Source: Paenibacillus agilis
GTDB lineage: Bacteria > Bacillota > Bacilli > Paenibacillales > Paenibacillaceae
Length of the DNA: 64,000 bases
Assembly: GCF_007786455.1 (NCBI RefSeq)
Contig: NZ_VNJK01000003.1
Coordinates: 372,001 to 436,000, forward strand
Direction of reading: 5' to 3'
Numbering within the stretch: the stretch's first letter is position 1; the number at the start of each line of letters is the position of its first letter. The notes below the pieces were generated by a model. The model did not search any database and was not told the origin of the DNA. It saw only the letters and a program-made list of their open reading frames with translations. Below are positions 16,719 to 24,326 of this stretch, piece after piece. The position numbers were made by a program, and so were the translations under genes.

Positions 16719-17378
16719 TTAAGAAGTCATTTTAGTTATCTTTACATCTCTGACCTTAGCCGGAGAAGGGTTAGATGGAGATGGGATAGGTTGAACCGCT
16801 TGGCTTACTGCTCGCTTCCATTGAAGGTAGTGAACGAGGCAGCCAGCAATCATACCACATCCAATGACGACTAAAGGATTCAATGACGTCCAGAGCAGCA
16901 GGATGCAGCTCCCTCCGAATGTCATCCAGGCCATGCGCGAACGGAGCACATCTTTACGCATACGGATGGCTGCATAAGCAATGAGTGCAATGATTGCAGG
17001 CTGAATGCCTAACAAGGCTGCTTCAATGACAGCAGAATCACGATAAACGGCTACTAAGGTGCATAGCACTAGCATGATCATGACAGTAGGCAGAGATATA
17101 GCGGCAACAGAGGTGAGCAATCCGCCAATTCCAGCTATTCGATATCCAACAAGCGCAGCAATATTGATGGCGACGCCGCCTGGTGTAGCTCCTGCGATTG
17201 CGGTTATCTCATGCATCTCATTAGGTGTTATCCATCCCCGTCGGTCTGTAATTTCACGATGAATAACTGGCAATATGGCATACCCACCACCGAAGGTTGA
17301 TGGGCTTATTTTGATAAAGGATAAAAATAATTGAAGACATAGCTGAGACTTGTTGAAGAGGGTAGCTGATGGTTGCAT
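16719..17378 (-). CDS. Chromate transporter family protein, partner half (CHR)
   Basis: This is the first gene of a three-gene minus-strand operon (CHR, CHR, ROK). Its 219 residues carry the CHR motif FIKISPSTFGGGYAILPV and the matching IAGATPGGVAINIAALVGY, then further membrane spans and a charged, proline-containing tail (PIPSPSNPSPAKVRD) that is longer than usual. The ATG is preceded by AAGGGGTTAACAACG. With the neighbour it should form the heterodimeric short-chain CHR transporter in the cytoplasmic membrane. Confidence 0.85.
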   Translation of the reverse strand: MQPSATLFNKSQLCLQLFLSFIKISPSTFGGGYAILPVIHREITDRRGWITPNEMHEITAIAGATPGGVAINIAALVGYRIAGIGGLLTSVAAISLPTVMIMLVLCTLVAVYRDSAVIEAALLGIQPAIIALIAYAAIRMRKDVLRSRMAWMTFGGSCILLLWTSLNPLVVIGCGMIAGCLVHYLQWKRAVSQAVQPIPSPSNPSPAKVRDVKITKMTS

Positions 17379-17556
17379 CGTTGTTAACCCCTTTTCCTTG
17401 TAATTCTAGATATCTTCATTATATGCTACTTAAATTCATTTTGGAATAAAGTTATGGTTTATATGAAGTAATAGACAGAAATGAATGGCTTAATTATTAG
17501 TGATAAACGAAATCACAATATACATTTGATTAAATTGAAAGAAAGATATCAGATAT

Positions 17557-18033
17557 TTGAAGTTAGCTTGGTTAGCAGAAGAGTTGTATCCAGATAAAAA
17601 AATAATTATTTGGGGTCACAACTATCATATTCGCAACCATAATTCGACGATGGTGACTGAGCATAATGGTATGGGGTATGACAACAATCCTTATCCGACG
17701 ATGAATGAAATGCTGCCAGCCCAGCTTCAGCGCCAGCATTATGCAATCGGGCTGTATGCTTATCAGGGCAGCTCGTTGAAAAACAACGATAAAGTAGAAG
17801 AGATAAAGCTGCCACATAGCAAGGGGAGCTTAGAAGATTTATTGAAGGCGAGTGGATATCCGATTTTATTTGTGAATTTGGAGGGTCATACTTTAAGCCC
17901 TGACACCGAATGGATGTATTCACCTCGTGTTGCTAAAGCGTGGGGTGTGTTGGATGAAGTGATGATTATTCGTGATCAATATGACGGCATTCTATTTTTC
18001 GATAAAATTCGTCCTGCACAGCGGTTGAAGTGA
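17557..18033 (+). pseudogene. Truncated erythromycin-esterase-family remnant (C-terminal part only)
   Basis: The 158-codon frame aligns with the last 150 residues of the three full-length paralogues found at 46.6-52.7 kb: LAWLAEELYPDKKIIIWGHN against LVWLAEEVYPTEKIIVWAHN, and DQYDGILFFDKI against EQYDGILLIDKV. It lacks the signal peptide and the GESTHG and FESG catalytic regions. The in-frame reading goes back only to a TGA about 20 nt upstream of the first TTG, and no good ribosome binding site is present. It is most likely a decayed relic of a diverged fourth copy. A bidirectional terminator follows it. Confidence 0.75.
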
Positions 18034-18085
18034 GATTCGGCTATCTCTCATTCAAATAACTTCAAGTACCAGCAAATAAACACAA

Positions 18086-18127
18086 AAAAACACCTGTCGT
18101 CCGACAAGCGGATCAACAGGTGTTTTT
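18086..18127. terminator. Bidirectional terminator between the esterase relic and sodA
   Basis: AAAAACACCTGT pairs with ACAGGTGTTTTT, giving a U tract in both directions. It lies between two convergent reading frames and close to the sodA stop codon. Confidence 0.85.
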
Positions 18128-18148
18128 CACAGGTCTATTATGACCTAA

Positions 18149-18763
18149 TTAGTTGTTCAAAGCTGCTTCGTAGCGCTTCTCAACTTCGGACCAGTTCACA
18201 ACGTTCCAGAATGCAGCGATGTAATCTGGGCGTTTGTTCTGGTAGTTCAAGTAGTAAGCATGCTCCCATACATCAAGGCCAAGAACTGGAGTCTTGCCTT
18301 CCATGATTGGAGAGTCTTGGTTAGGCAAGCTGTATACAGTCAATTTGCCGTTGTCTACAGCAAGGAATGCCCAACCGCTACCGAAACGTGTTGTAGCTGC
18401 TTTAGCGAAATCTTCTTTGAACTTGTCGAAACCGCCAAGCTCATTCTCGATTGCTTCAGCAAGCTTGCCAGATGGAGTGCCGCCAGCATTAGGAGCGATT
18501 GTCTCCCAGAATAGGGAGTGGTTCGCATGACCGCCGCCGTTGTTGCGAACAGCAGTACGGATGCTTTCTGGAACAGCGTCCAGATTAGCGATCAAATCTT
18601 CAATAGACTTGGATTGCAATTCAGGAGCGGACTCCAAAGCTGCATTCAAGTTCGTAACGTACGTATTGTGGTGACGACCGTGGTGGATAGTCATTGTTGT
18701 TTCGTCAATATGCGGCTCCAAAGCGTTAGGTGCGTATGGAAGCGCTGGTAGTTGATGTGCCAT
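18149..18763 (-). CDS. sodA: Superoxide dismutase (Mn/Fe)
   Basis: The 204-residue enzyme turns superoxide into hydrogen peroxide and oxygen. Metal ligands sit in the expected places: His in [13 protein letters not shown], His in [11 protein letters not shown], and Asp and His in [14 protein letters not shown]. Size and N-terminus ([19 protein letters not shown]) match the cytosolic Bacillus enzyme. The ATG has AGGAGGTAATGCATA before it. The promoter must lie in the 540-bp gap upstream. A second SOD-domain protein with a long extension is at 33.9-35.4 kb. Confidence 0.95.
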   Translation of the reverse strand: MAHQLPALPYAPNALEPHIDETTMTIHHGRHHNTYVTNLNAALESAPELQSKSIEDLIANLDAVPESIRTAVRNNGGGHANHSLFWETIAPNAGGTPSGKLAEAIENELGGFDKFKEDFAKAATTRFGSGWAFLAVDNGKLTVYSLPNQDSPIMEGKTPVLGLDVWEHAYYLNYQNKRPDYIAAFWNVVNWSEVEKRYEAALNN

Positions 18764-19106
18764 TATGCATTACCTCCTAAAAGGAATATGTAATAACTCT
18801 ACTTCAATTAAACCTGATCCTAATGAATAAATCAACAAAAAAGTTTAAAAAGTCTTAGAAGCCTTAAATGACTGTGTAAATAACCCACAAATCAATGTGA
18901 AATAACGGCAAGTTAAGTTCCGCTTTCTATTATGTACCCTATTGCGATTATTTATAAACGAACAAGTAAAATTAAGATCTTGCATCAATATGTGAGACGG
19001 CGAATCCATTAAACTTACTATTAAGTAAATGACATATTGAGCATGTATAAAGATATCAATTGGAAATAGACATACACTTTTAACAGGAATTAAGACAAAA
19101 TACCTT

Positions 19107-19134
19107 TGTAAACGATTACAATTAAGCGCTTTCA
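19107..19134. promoter_or_regulatory. Perfect cre site followed by a near-cre site
   Basis: TGTAAACGATTACA fits the CcpA consensus at all positions. It is followed immediately by ATTAAGCGCTTTCA, whose reverse complement matches 12 of 14. The pair lies in the 540-bp gap between divergent sodA and the GNAT gene, 184 nt before the GNAT start, so it may serve either. The rest of the gap is AT-rich, with no gene that I can support. Confidence 0.6.
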
Positions 19135-19303
19135 AAAGAAAACGAAAGATTTTCTGTGCTTTTTTATGGAATATGGCCAAAGAAGAAGGAATTTAGGCTT
19201 TTTTGTCGTATAATACTTAGGTCAGAGGGAAAGACCAAACAGACGATAGATAGAGACAATAGACGCTGTAAATACATTGAGTTCAGGATGAGGAGAGTAA
19301 GAC

Positions 19304-19738
19304 ATGATTGTTCGTTCCTTTCAATTGTCGGATTATATGCCGACGAAGCAGTTGCTGGAGTTGTCATTGTCGGAAGAATGTTGCGAGAAAACTTGGGATG
19401 CCTTTGCGCGACAACTGTCATTAGATGGTGAGCTTGTCGTCGTTGCACAATTGGAGCTGGATTCAGAAGTACGTACTGTAGGGGTTGCGATTGGAACCGT
19501 AGACCAGAATAATGGCTACTACTATCGCTTGGCAGTACACCCAGAATTCCGTAACCAAGGTATTGGCAAAGCGCTTGTAGGCAAGTTGGAGCAAAAGTTC
19601 CAACAACGTAAGGTAAGGAACATTATGGTTGCAGCAGATGAACATACAGAAATGATGCTTCCGTTCTTTGAGCAGTTGGGATACGGAACACAGCATGTCT
19701 TGCGTTCACTGAAGCAGTTGCGCATTGTAGCTGGCTAG
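19304..19738 (+). CDS. GNAT-family N-acetyltransferase
   Basis: The 144-residue protein contains the acetyl-CoA binding core of the GNAT fold: YYYRLAVHPEFRNQGIGKAL (motif A, with the Q/R-x-x-G-x-G/A loop as NQGIGK), followed by LEQKF and the motif B-like LPFFEQLGYGTQH. Such enzymes transfer acetyl groups to amines. The acceptor cannot be told from sequence. The ATG follows GAGGAGAGTAAGAC. It is a single gene with a terminator 55 nt downstream. Confidence 0.85.
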   Translation: MIVRSFQLSDYMPTKQLLELSLSEECCEKTWDAFARQLSLDGELVVVAQLELDSEVRTVGVAIGTVDQNNGYYYRLAVHPEFRNQGIGKALVGKLEQKFQQRKVRNIMVAADEHTEMMLPFFEQLGYGTQHVLRSLKQLRIVAG

Positions 19739-19792
19739 TTATAGGCTGGTTTACAGTAAGACCGCGCATAATCGAATATCATGCATAGGAAG

Positions 19793-19838
19793 GCATATCT
19801 TTTCAACCGTTGCATTCGGGGGAAAGATATGCTTTTCT
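19793..19838 (+). terminator. Intrinsic terminator after the GNAT gene
   Basis: A perfect 10-bp stem GCATATCTTT with AAAGATATGC is followed by TTTTCTATT. Confidence 0.8.
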
Positions 19839-19870
19839 ATTAGTATATGATGACGTGAGGCTGGTAGCGC

Positions 19871-20416
19871 ATGATTACATATCGTAGAACACTTGTGAAA
19901 AGTTTTAAGCATGATGGGCATTTGCATCGGATGTGGATGGAGAATTGGATCGTCCCAAAGCAAATGTGTCACCAGTTGCATCAACAAGAGGACATGCTGG
20001 TGCTCATTAATTGCCATACTCCGATCCAAGAAGCGAATGGCAAGCAGTGGATAAGCAAAGTGCCGGCGGTAACTTTCTTTGTCCCGAACCAATGGTTTAA
20101 TATTGTCGCTCTCATTGAGGAGCAGGGAATACGGTATTATTGTAATATTGCGTCACCAGCATACCAGACGGATGGTGTTATTACTTATATTGATTACGAT
20201 CTGGATGTGATTCGTCATTCCGACGGTCATATCGCGATTGTTGATCGTGAGGAATATGATATGAATCGTCTGGTGTATCACTATCCTGATGTTGTAGAGC
20301 GGCGGGTCGCACAAGGAATGGAAGCATTAATGGGGCGGATGCGCAAGGGAGATACTCCTTTTCAGGATGATGCGGTCCAATGGTACTACAATCAATGGAT
20401 GAAAGCCCAAAGTTAA
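19871..20416 (+). CDS. DUF402 nucleoside tri-/diphosphate phosphatase (YgaC/Ntdp-like)
   Basis: The 181-residue protein matches the DUF402 family. In Staphylococcus the homologue Ntdp hydrolyses nucleoside tri- and diphosphates with divalent metal. Conserved features are RMWMENWIVP near residue 20, the NQWFNIVALIEEQGIRYYCN core, and the acidic set TYIDYDLDVIR with DREEYD, which provides the metal ligands. The length agrees with the family. The ribosome binding site before the ATG is weak (GAGGCTGGTAGCGC). It lies 24 nt before rnhA, so the two are probably one transcript. Confidence 0.85.
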   Translation: MITYRRTLVKSFKHDGHLHRMWMENWIVPKQMCHQLHQQEDMLVLINCHTPIQEANGKQWISKVPAVTFFVPNQWFNIVALIEEQGIRYYCNIASPAYQTDGVITYIDYDLDVIRHSDGHIAIVDREEYDMNRLVYHYPDVVERRVAQGMEALMGRMRKGDTPFQDDAVQWYYNQWMKAQS

Positions 20417-20440
20417 GCGGGTTATGATGGAGGTAGCTTG

Positions 20441-20881
20441 GTGAAACAAGTATTAATCTACACAGATGGCGCCTGCTCTGGGAACCCCGGTCCTGGAGGC
20501 TGGGGCGCCGTTCTCCTTTTTGGCGTGTATCGCAAAGAAATATCCGGCGGGGAGAAGCATACGACGAATAATCGTATGGAAATTCAGGCGGTTATCGAGG
20601 CGCTGAAAGCGTTGAATGAACCGTGTCTCGTCAAGCTGTACAGCGATTCTGCTTATGTCGTGAATTGTTTTCAGCAAGGCTGGATTTACAATTGGATGAA
20701 AAATGGCTGGCGTACAAGCAAAGGGCTCGCTGTCGAAAATAAAGAATTGTGGCAGGAGCTATGGCAGCTGATGCGTAAGCATAAAGTGGAATATATTAAG
20801 GTTAAAGGTCATAGTGACAATGAATTAAATAATCATTGTGACTTCTTGGCACGAGAGGCGATTAAGCACTTGGGCAAATGA
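20441..20881 (+). CDS. rnhA: Ribonuclease HI
   Basis: RNase HI degrades the RNA strand of RNA-DNA hybrids. The 146-residue protein has the complete catalytic DEDD set: Asp in YTDGACSGNPGPGGWGAV, Glu in TTNNRMEIQAVIEAL, Asp in LYSDSAYVVNCF, and the last Asp in NNHCDFLAREA, plus the loop His in VKGHSDNELN. The basic handle region (WIYNWMKNGWRTSKG) typical of the E. coli type is present. I prefer GTG at 20441, seven bases after GGAGG, to the TTG one codon earlier. It follows the DUF402 gene closely. Confidence 0.93.
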   Translation: MKQVLIYTDGACSGNPGPGGWGAVLLFGVYRKEISGGEKHTTNNRMEIQAVIEALKALNEPCLVKLYSDSAYVVNCFQQGWIYNWMKNGWRTSKGLAVENKELWQELWQLMRKHKVEYIKVKGHSDNELNNHCDFLAREAIKHLGK

Positions 20882-20954
20882 GTGTGGGGCAATAACAGTA
20901 CGGTATTATTCGAGATACTTTCCATTAATTTAATTACATTAATAAGGATGATTT

Positions 20955-21131
20955 GGTCAAAAGTGCAGCTATTTTAAGTAAAAAACGTCATTTTGTGATG
21001 ATTAAGGACAAAAATGCAGTTATTTTGCTCGATATGTACTTGAAATAGGGATGGGGAATCAAAATAAATGCATTTTTGCGGATAATATCCCTAAAACAAA
21101 CTTTTACAGATTAAATAACTGCATAATTGCC
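20955..21131 (+). repeat. Dispersed intergenic repeat, copy A (177 bp)
   Basis: This sequence between rnhA and queG aligns along its full length with the reverse complement of 45012-45187 and over its last 120 bases with 35628-35752. The outer ends form an imperfect inverted repeat (GGTCAAAAGTGCAGCTATTT against the complement of AAATAACTGCATAATTGCC). A second forward box, GGACAAAAATGCAGTTATTT, begins 52 bp inside the left end. There is no reading frame. The rest of this 570-bp gap holds a terminator and the queG promoter region. Confidence 0.85.
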
Positions 21132-21215
21132 GCTTTTTAGACCAGAGGCTTTCTATAATGTAGCATTCATAACGGATCCGATGTTCGTAAGCAATGCTAA
21201 TTTATGATGAAATAG

Positions 21216-21246
21216 ACATCAAGTAATAGGTTGCTTGGTGTTTTTG
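21216..21246 (+). terminator. Probable terminator between rnhA and queG
   Basis: ACATCAAG pairs with CTTGGTGT (one G-U pair) around a 10-nt loop, followed by TTTTTGTGTTTTTT. It is more than 300 nt beyond rnhA, on the far side of the repeat. Confidence 0.55.
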
Positions 21247-21452
21247 TGTTTTTTGGCAGTCTTGTCTATGGCAGAAACACACGTTGATCCAAACTGTACT
21301 TTAACGTTATCATTAGGAAGGTTACAATAAAGGTGTCGAACATCTTGTTAACGAACGTCTAACTTTATGATATAGAAACGATATTATTTTACATTGTTAA
21401 TGAATTTGTATGTATAAATGTGATAACTAAAAGGAGAAGGAGGGGGCGTGAA

Positions 21453-23138
21453 ATGCCTCGTGCGAATTGGCATGAGCCTGAGACGGCAGAACGTTGGGCA
21501 TCCTTGAAACAAGACATCATTGAAGCAGCGTCGTCTTTAGGTATTGACCAAGTCGGCTTTACGACGGCAGATCCGTTTCTTTCTTTAAAAGAAAGACTGC
21601 AAACTTCGATAGATCGAGGTTATGCCTCGGGGTTTGAGGAGCCGGATTTGGACAAGCGAACGACGCCACGTCTGTTAATGTCGGAAGCACGGTCTATTAT
21701 CGCGATTGCTGTCGCGTATCCGTCTAAGCTGCCGGAGTCGCCGCTGAAGTCGGAACCTGGGCAATATCGCGGGATGTTTGCCCGCACCGCATGGGGGATG
21801 GATTATCACCATGTGCTGCGTGATCGCTTGCAGAAGCTGGAGGCGTTTATTCGCGAGCGCGTGCCTGAACCGGAGCTGCAATTTAGAAGCATGGTCGACA
21901 CAGGCGAGCTGTGTGACCGCGCTGTTGCAGAGCGGGCTGGCATTGGCTTTAGCGGCAAGAACTGTTTAATTATCTCGCCGCAATATGGATCGTGGATCTA
22001 TCTTGGTGAGATGATTACGAATATTCCATTTCCGCCGGACCATGCGATTACGGAGGACTGCGGCGACTGTACGCGCTGTTTGGATGCTTGTCCGACAGGA
22101 GCCCTTGTTGGACCTGGCCAGATGAACGCAAAGCGCTGCATTTCATTCTTAACGCAGCTCAAGGAGCCGATTGCTGGTGACTTGATGGCGAAGATGGGCA
22201 ATCGGCTGTACGGTTGTGATACGTGCCAGGTGGTATGCCCGAAAAATAAGGGCTTCAACTGGACGCATCATCCCGAAATGCAGCCCGACCCTGCGGCGGT
22301 TAAGCCGCTCTTAGTACCGATGTTGGAGCTGTCCAATCGCGAGTTCCGCGATCAGTTCGGCATGAGCGCCGCCGCATGGCGCGGCAAGAAGCCGATCCAG
22401 CGCAATGCGATGGTGGCGCTGGGCAACTTCCGTGATCGCAGTGCAGTGCCTGCGCTTACGGAAGCGTTAAACGCCGAGCAGCGCACAGAGCTGCGCATCA
22501 CGGCGGCATGGGCACTTGGCCGTATCAGTGGAGCGGCCGCGATCGAAGCGCTCGCGAAGGCAATGCCGCGCGAGCAGGATGAGGAGGTGCGTCAGGCTAT
22601 GCGCGACGCGATAGAGGAAGCGAAGGCGGCACCGGAGCCGCTGTACGTGCAAGAGATGGAATCTCCAATCGGTACGTTGACATTGTGCGCTACGCTGGAC
22701 GGCCTTTGTGCCATCGAGTTCGGCTCCGTATTGGAGCGATCGGATGCGATTCAAGCGTGGGCAGCTAAAGCAATCGGCAAAGTCACGATGCAGCGCCATC
22801 CAGAGCGGTTGAAGGATGTGAAATTGCAATTGGAAGAGTACTTCCGAGGTGATCGCAAGCAGTTTGACCTTAAGATCGACATGCGCGGCGGAACAGAGTT
22901 CCAACGTGAAGTATGGACAGCTCTATGCGATATTCCTTACGGAGAAACATGCTCGTACAAGCATATTGCTGAGGCAGTAGGTCGCCCCAAGGCAGTTCGA
23001 GCGGTAGGTGGAGCGAACAATCGCAACCCACTGCCAGTAGTCATTCCCTGTCATCGCGTCATTGGCGCGGGTGGTGCGCTTGTCGGCTATGGTGGCGGTT
23101 TGGGTATAAAAGAAAAGCTGCTTTCTTTAGAAACTTGA
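21453..23138 (+). CDS. queG-ogt: Fusion of epoxyqueuosine reductase QueG and O6-methylguanine-DNA methyltransferase Ogt
   Basis: Residues 1-about 395 are QueG, the cobalamin-dependent last step of queuosine synthesis in tRNA. They show the SMVDTGELCDRAVAERAGIG substrate region, two [4Fe-4S] clusters (CGDCTRCLDACPTGAL and CDTCQVVCPKNKG) and C-terminal HEAT-like repeats (SAVPALTEAL, AAWALGRISGAAA). Residues about 400-561 are a complete Ogt with the linker MESPIGTLTLCA, the DNA-binding YGETCSYKHIAEAVGRPKAV, and the methyl-accepting cysteine in VIPCHRVIG. Both domains keep their catalytic residues in one uninterrupted frame. ATG 21453, after GGAGGGGGCGTGAA, is the best start. The queG half, especially the HEAT part, is richer in GC than its neighbours. 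Confidence 0.9.
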   Translation: MPRANWHEPETAERWASLKQDIIEAASSLGIDQVGFTTADPFLSLKERLQTSIDRGYASGFEEPDLDKRTTPRLLMSEARSIIAIAVAYPSKLPESPLKSEPGQYRGMFARTAWGMDYHHVLRDRLQKLEAFIRERVPEPELQFRSMVDTGELCDRAVAERAGIGFSGKNCLIISPQYGSWIYLGEMITNIPFPPDHAITEDCGDCTRCLDACPTGALVGPGQMNAKRCISFLTQLKEPIAGDLMAKMGNRLYGCDTCQVVCPKNKGFNWTHHPEMQPDPAAVKPLLVPMLELSNREFRDQFGMSAAAWRGKKPIQRNAMVALGNFRDRSAVPALTEALNAEQRTELRITAAWALGRISGAAAIEALAKAMPREQDEEVRQAMRDAIEEAKAAPEPLYVQEMESPIGTLTLCATLDGLCAIEFGSVLERSDAIQAWAAKAIGKVTMQRHPERLKDVKLQLEEYFRGDRKQFDLKIDMRGGTEFQREVWTALCDIPYGETCSYKHIAEAVGRPKAVRAVGGANNRNPLPVVIPCHRVIGAGGALVGYGGGLGIKEKLLSLET

Positions 23139-23293
23139 CGAATTTTGTCTGATTTCCGTGTAAACAAGAAAAAAATGGAACTATGTTCAATTGTAAAGAA
23201 ACGGCAGACATGCTATCATAATGGCTAATGTAATGGTAGAATTATGGTTGAGTGCATAAAGAATGAATATAAATGCTGGGGTGACGACGTAAC

Positions 23294-23503
23294 ATGTGGA
23301 CAACCATTTTCATTATCCTTGCGCTAATAGTCGGTCTTGTGATTGGATTTGCCGGCGGCGTATTCTACTTGCGTAGACAAATGGAGAAGATGCAGACTGA
23401 TCCGCAGATGCTGCAAAAGATGGCCAAGCAAATGGGCTATAACTTAAATGGCAAGCAGATGCAAAAAGCACAGCAAATGATGAAAAACAAGAAAATGAGA
23501 TAA
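23294..23503 (+). CDS. yneF: YneF family (UPF0154) small membrane protein
   Basis: The 69-residue protein has one N-terminal membrane span (TIFIILALIVGLVIGFAGGVF) followed by a charged tail with the family motif MAKQMGYNLNGKQMQKA. Length and layout match YneF of Bacillus. The molecular role is unknown. It lies 63 nt before folE, probably on the same transcript. Confidence 0.9.
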   Translation: MWTTIFIILALIVGLVIGFAGGVFYLRRQMEKMQTDPQMLQKMAKQMGYNLNGKQMQKAQQMMKNKKMR

Positions 23504-23566
23504 TCGGCCATCCTCTAACGCAATTAACGGAGATAGAGATGGAGCGGCTGGAGGAAGGGGCCATTT

Positions 23567-24160
23567 ATGGCAGGCGTAAAAGATTACGTTAATACGCAAG
23601 TTGGCGATAACCGAGAGCGAATCGAGCATCATGTGAAAGAAATCTTGAAGCTCATTGGTGAAAATGTGGAGCGTGAAGGGTTGTTGGATACCCCTGCACG
23701 CGTGACGAGAATGTACGAGGAAATCTTCTCTGGTTATCAGGTAGACCCTCGCGACGTGCTCGGCGTTACCTTTGATGAACAACATGAAGAACTTGTCATC
23801 GTCAAAGATATCACGTATTATAGCCAATGCGAGCACCATATGGCGCCGTTCTTCGGTAAAGTTCATATCGGGTACGTTCCTAGCGGCAAGATTGCTGGCT
23901 TGAGCAAGTTTGCTCGACTAGTTGATGCGATTACGCGTCGCTTGCAAGTTCAGGAACGGATTACATCCGAAATTGCAGATATAATGGATGAAGTGCTTCA
24001 ACCACACGGTGTTATGGTCGTTGTGGAAGGAGAGCACTTGTGCATGTGCGCACGCGGCGTGAAGAAGCCGGGCAGCAAGACGGTGACGTCTGCGGTTCGT
24101 GGTACCTTCCGCAGTGATGCGGCACAGCGCGCGGAATTCTTATCGCTCTTGCGACAGTAG
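23567..24160 (+). CDS. folE: GTP cyclohydrolase I
   Basis: The enzyme converts GTP to 7,8-dihydroneopterin triphosphate, the first step of folate synthesis and also the entry to queuosine. The 197-residue protein has [16 protein letters not shown], the zinc-binding Cys and His in [20 protein letters not shown], the second zinc Cys in [17 protein letters not shown], and the GTP-binding SKFARLVDA. It starts at ATG after GGAGGAAGGGGCCATTT. Its place close to queG-ogt is suggestive, because queuosine synthesis starts from the FolE product, although the two genes need not share a promoter. A strong terminator follows. Confidence 0.95.
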   Translation: MAGVKDYVNTQVGDNRERIEHHVKEILKLIGENVEREGLLDTPARVTRMYEEIFSGYQVDPRDVLGVTFDEQHEELVIVKDITYYSQCEHHMAPFFGKVHIGYVPSGKIAGLSKFARLVDAITRRLQVQERITSEIADIMDEVLQPHGVMVVVEGEHLCMCARGVKKPGSKTVTSAVRGTFRSDAAQRAEFLSLLRQ

Positions 24161-24181
24161 ACTTGGGTTTAATGATGGAGG

Positions 24182-24215
24182 AAGAACCCGTTCCGGGCAT
24201 GGAACGGGTTCTTCT
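24182..24215 (+). terminator. Intrinsic terminator after folE
   Basis: A 13-bp perfect stem AAGAACCCGTTCC with GGAACGGGTTCTT is followed by CTT residues. It lies 20 nt after the stop codon. The U tract is short. Confidence 0.75.
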
Positions 24216-24326
24216 TGCTCATAGACAGGAAGGTTTCGTAGGAAGCACACGACATCGTCGCGTTCTTCGTGCGAAGCCTTCGATGTATGATCCGGTAGGC
24301 AACGAAGAAGGAGGAGTTTTGAACTC

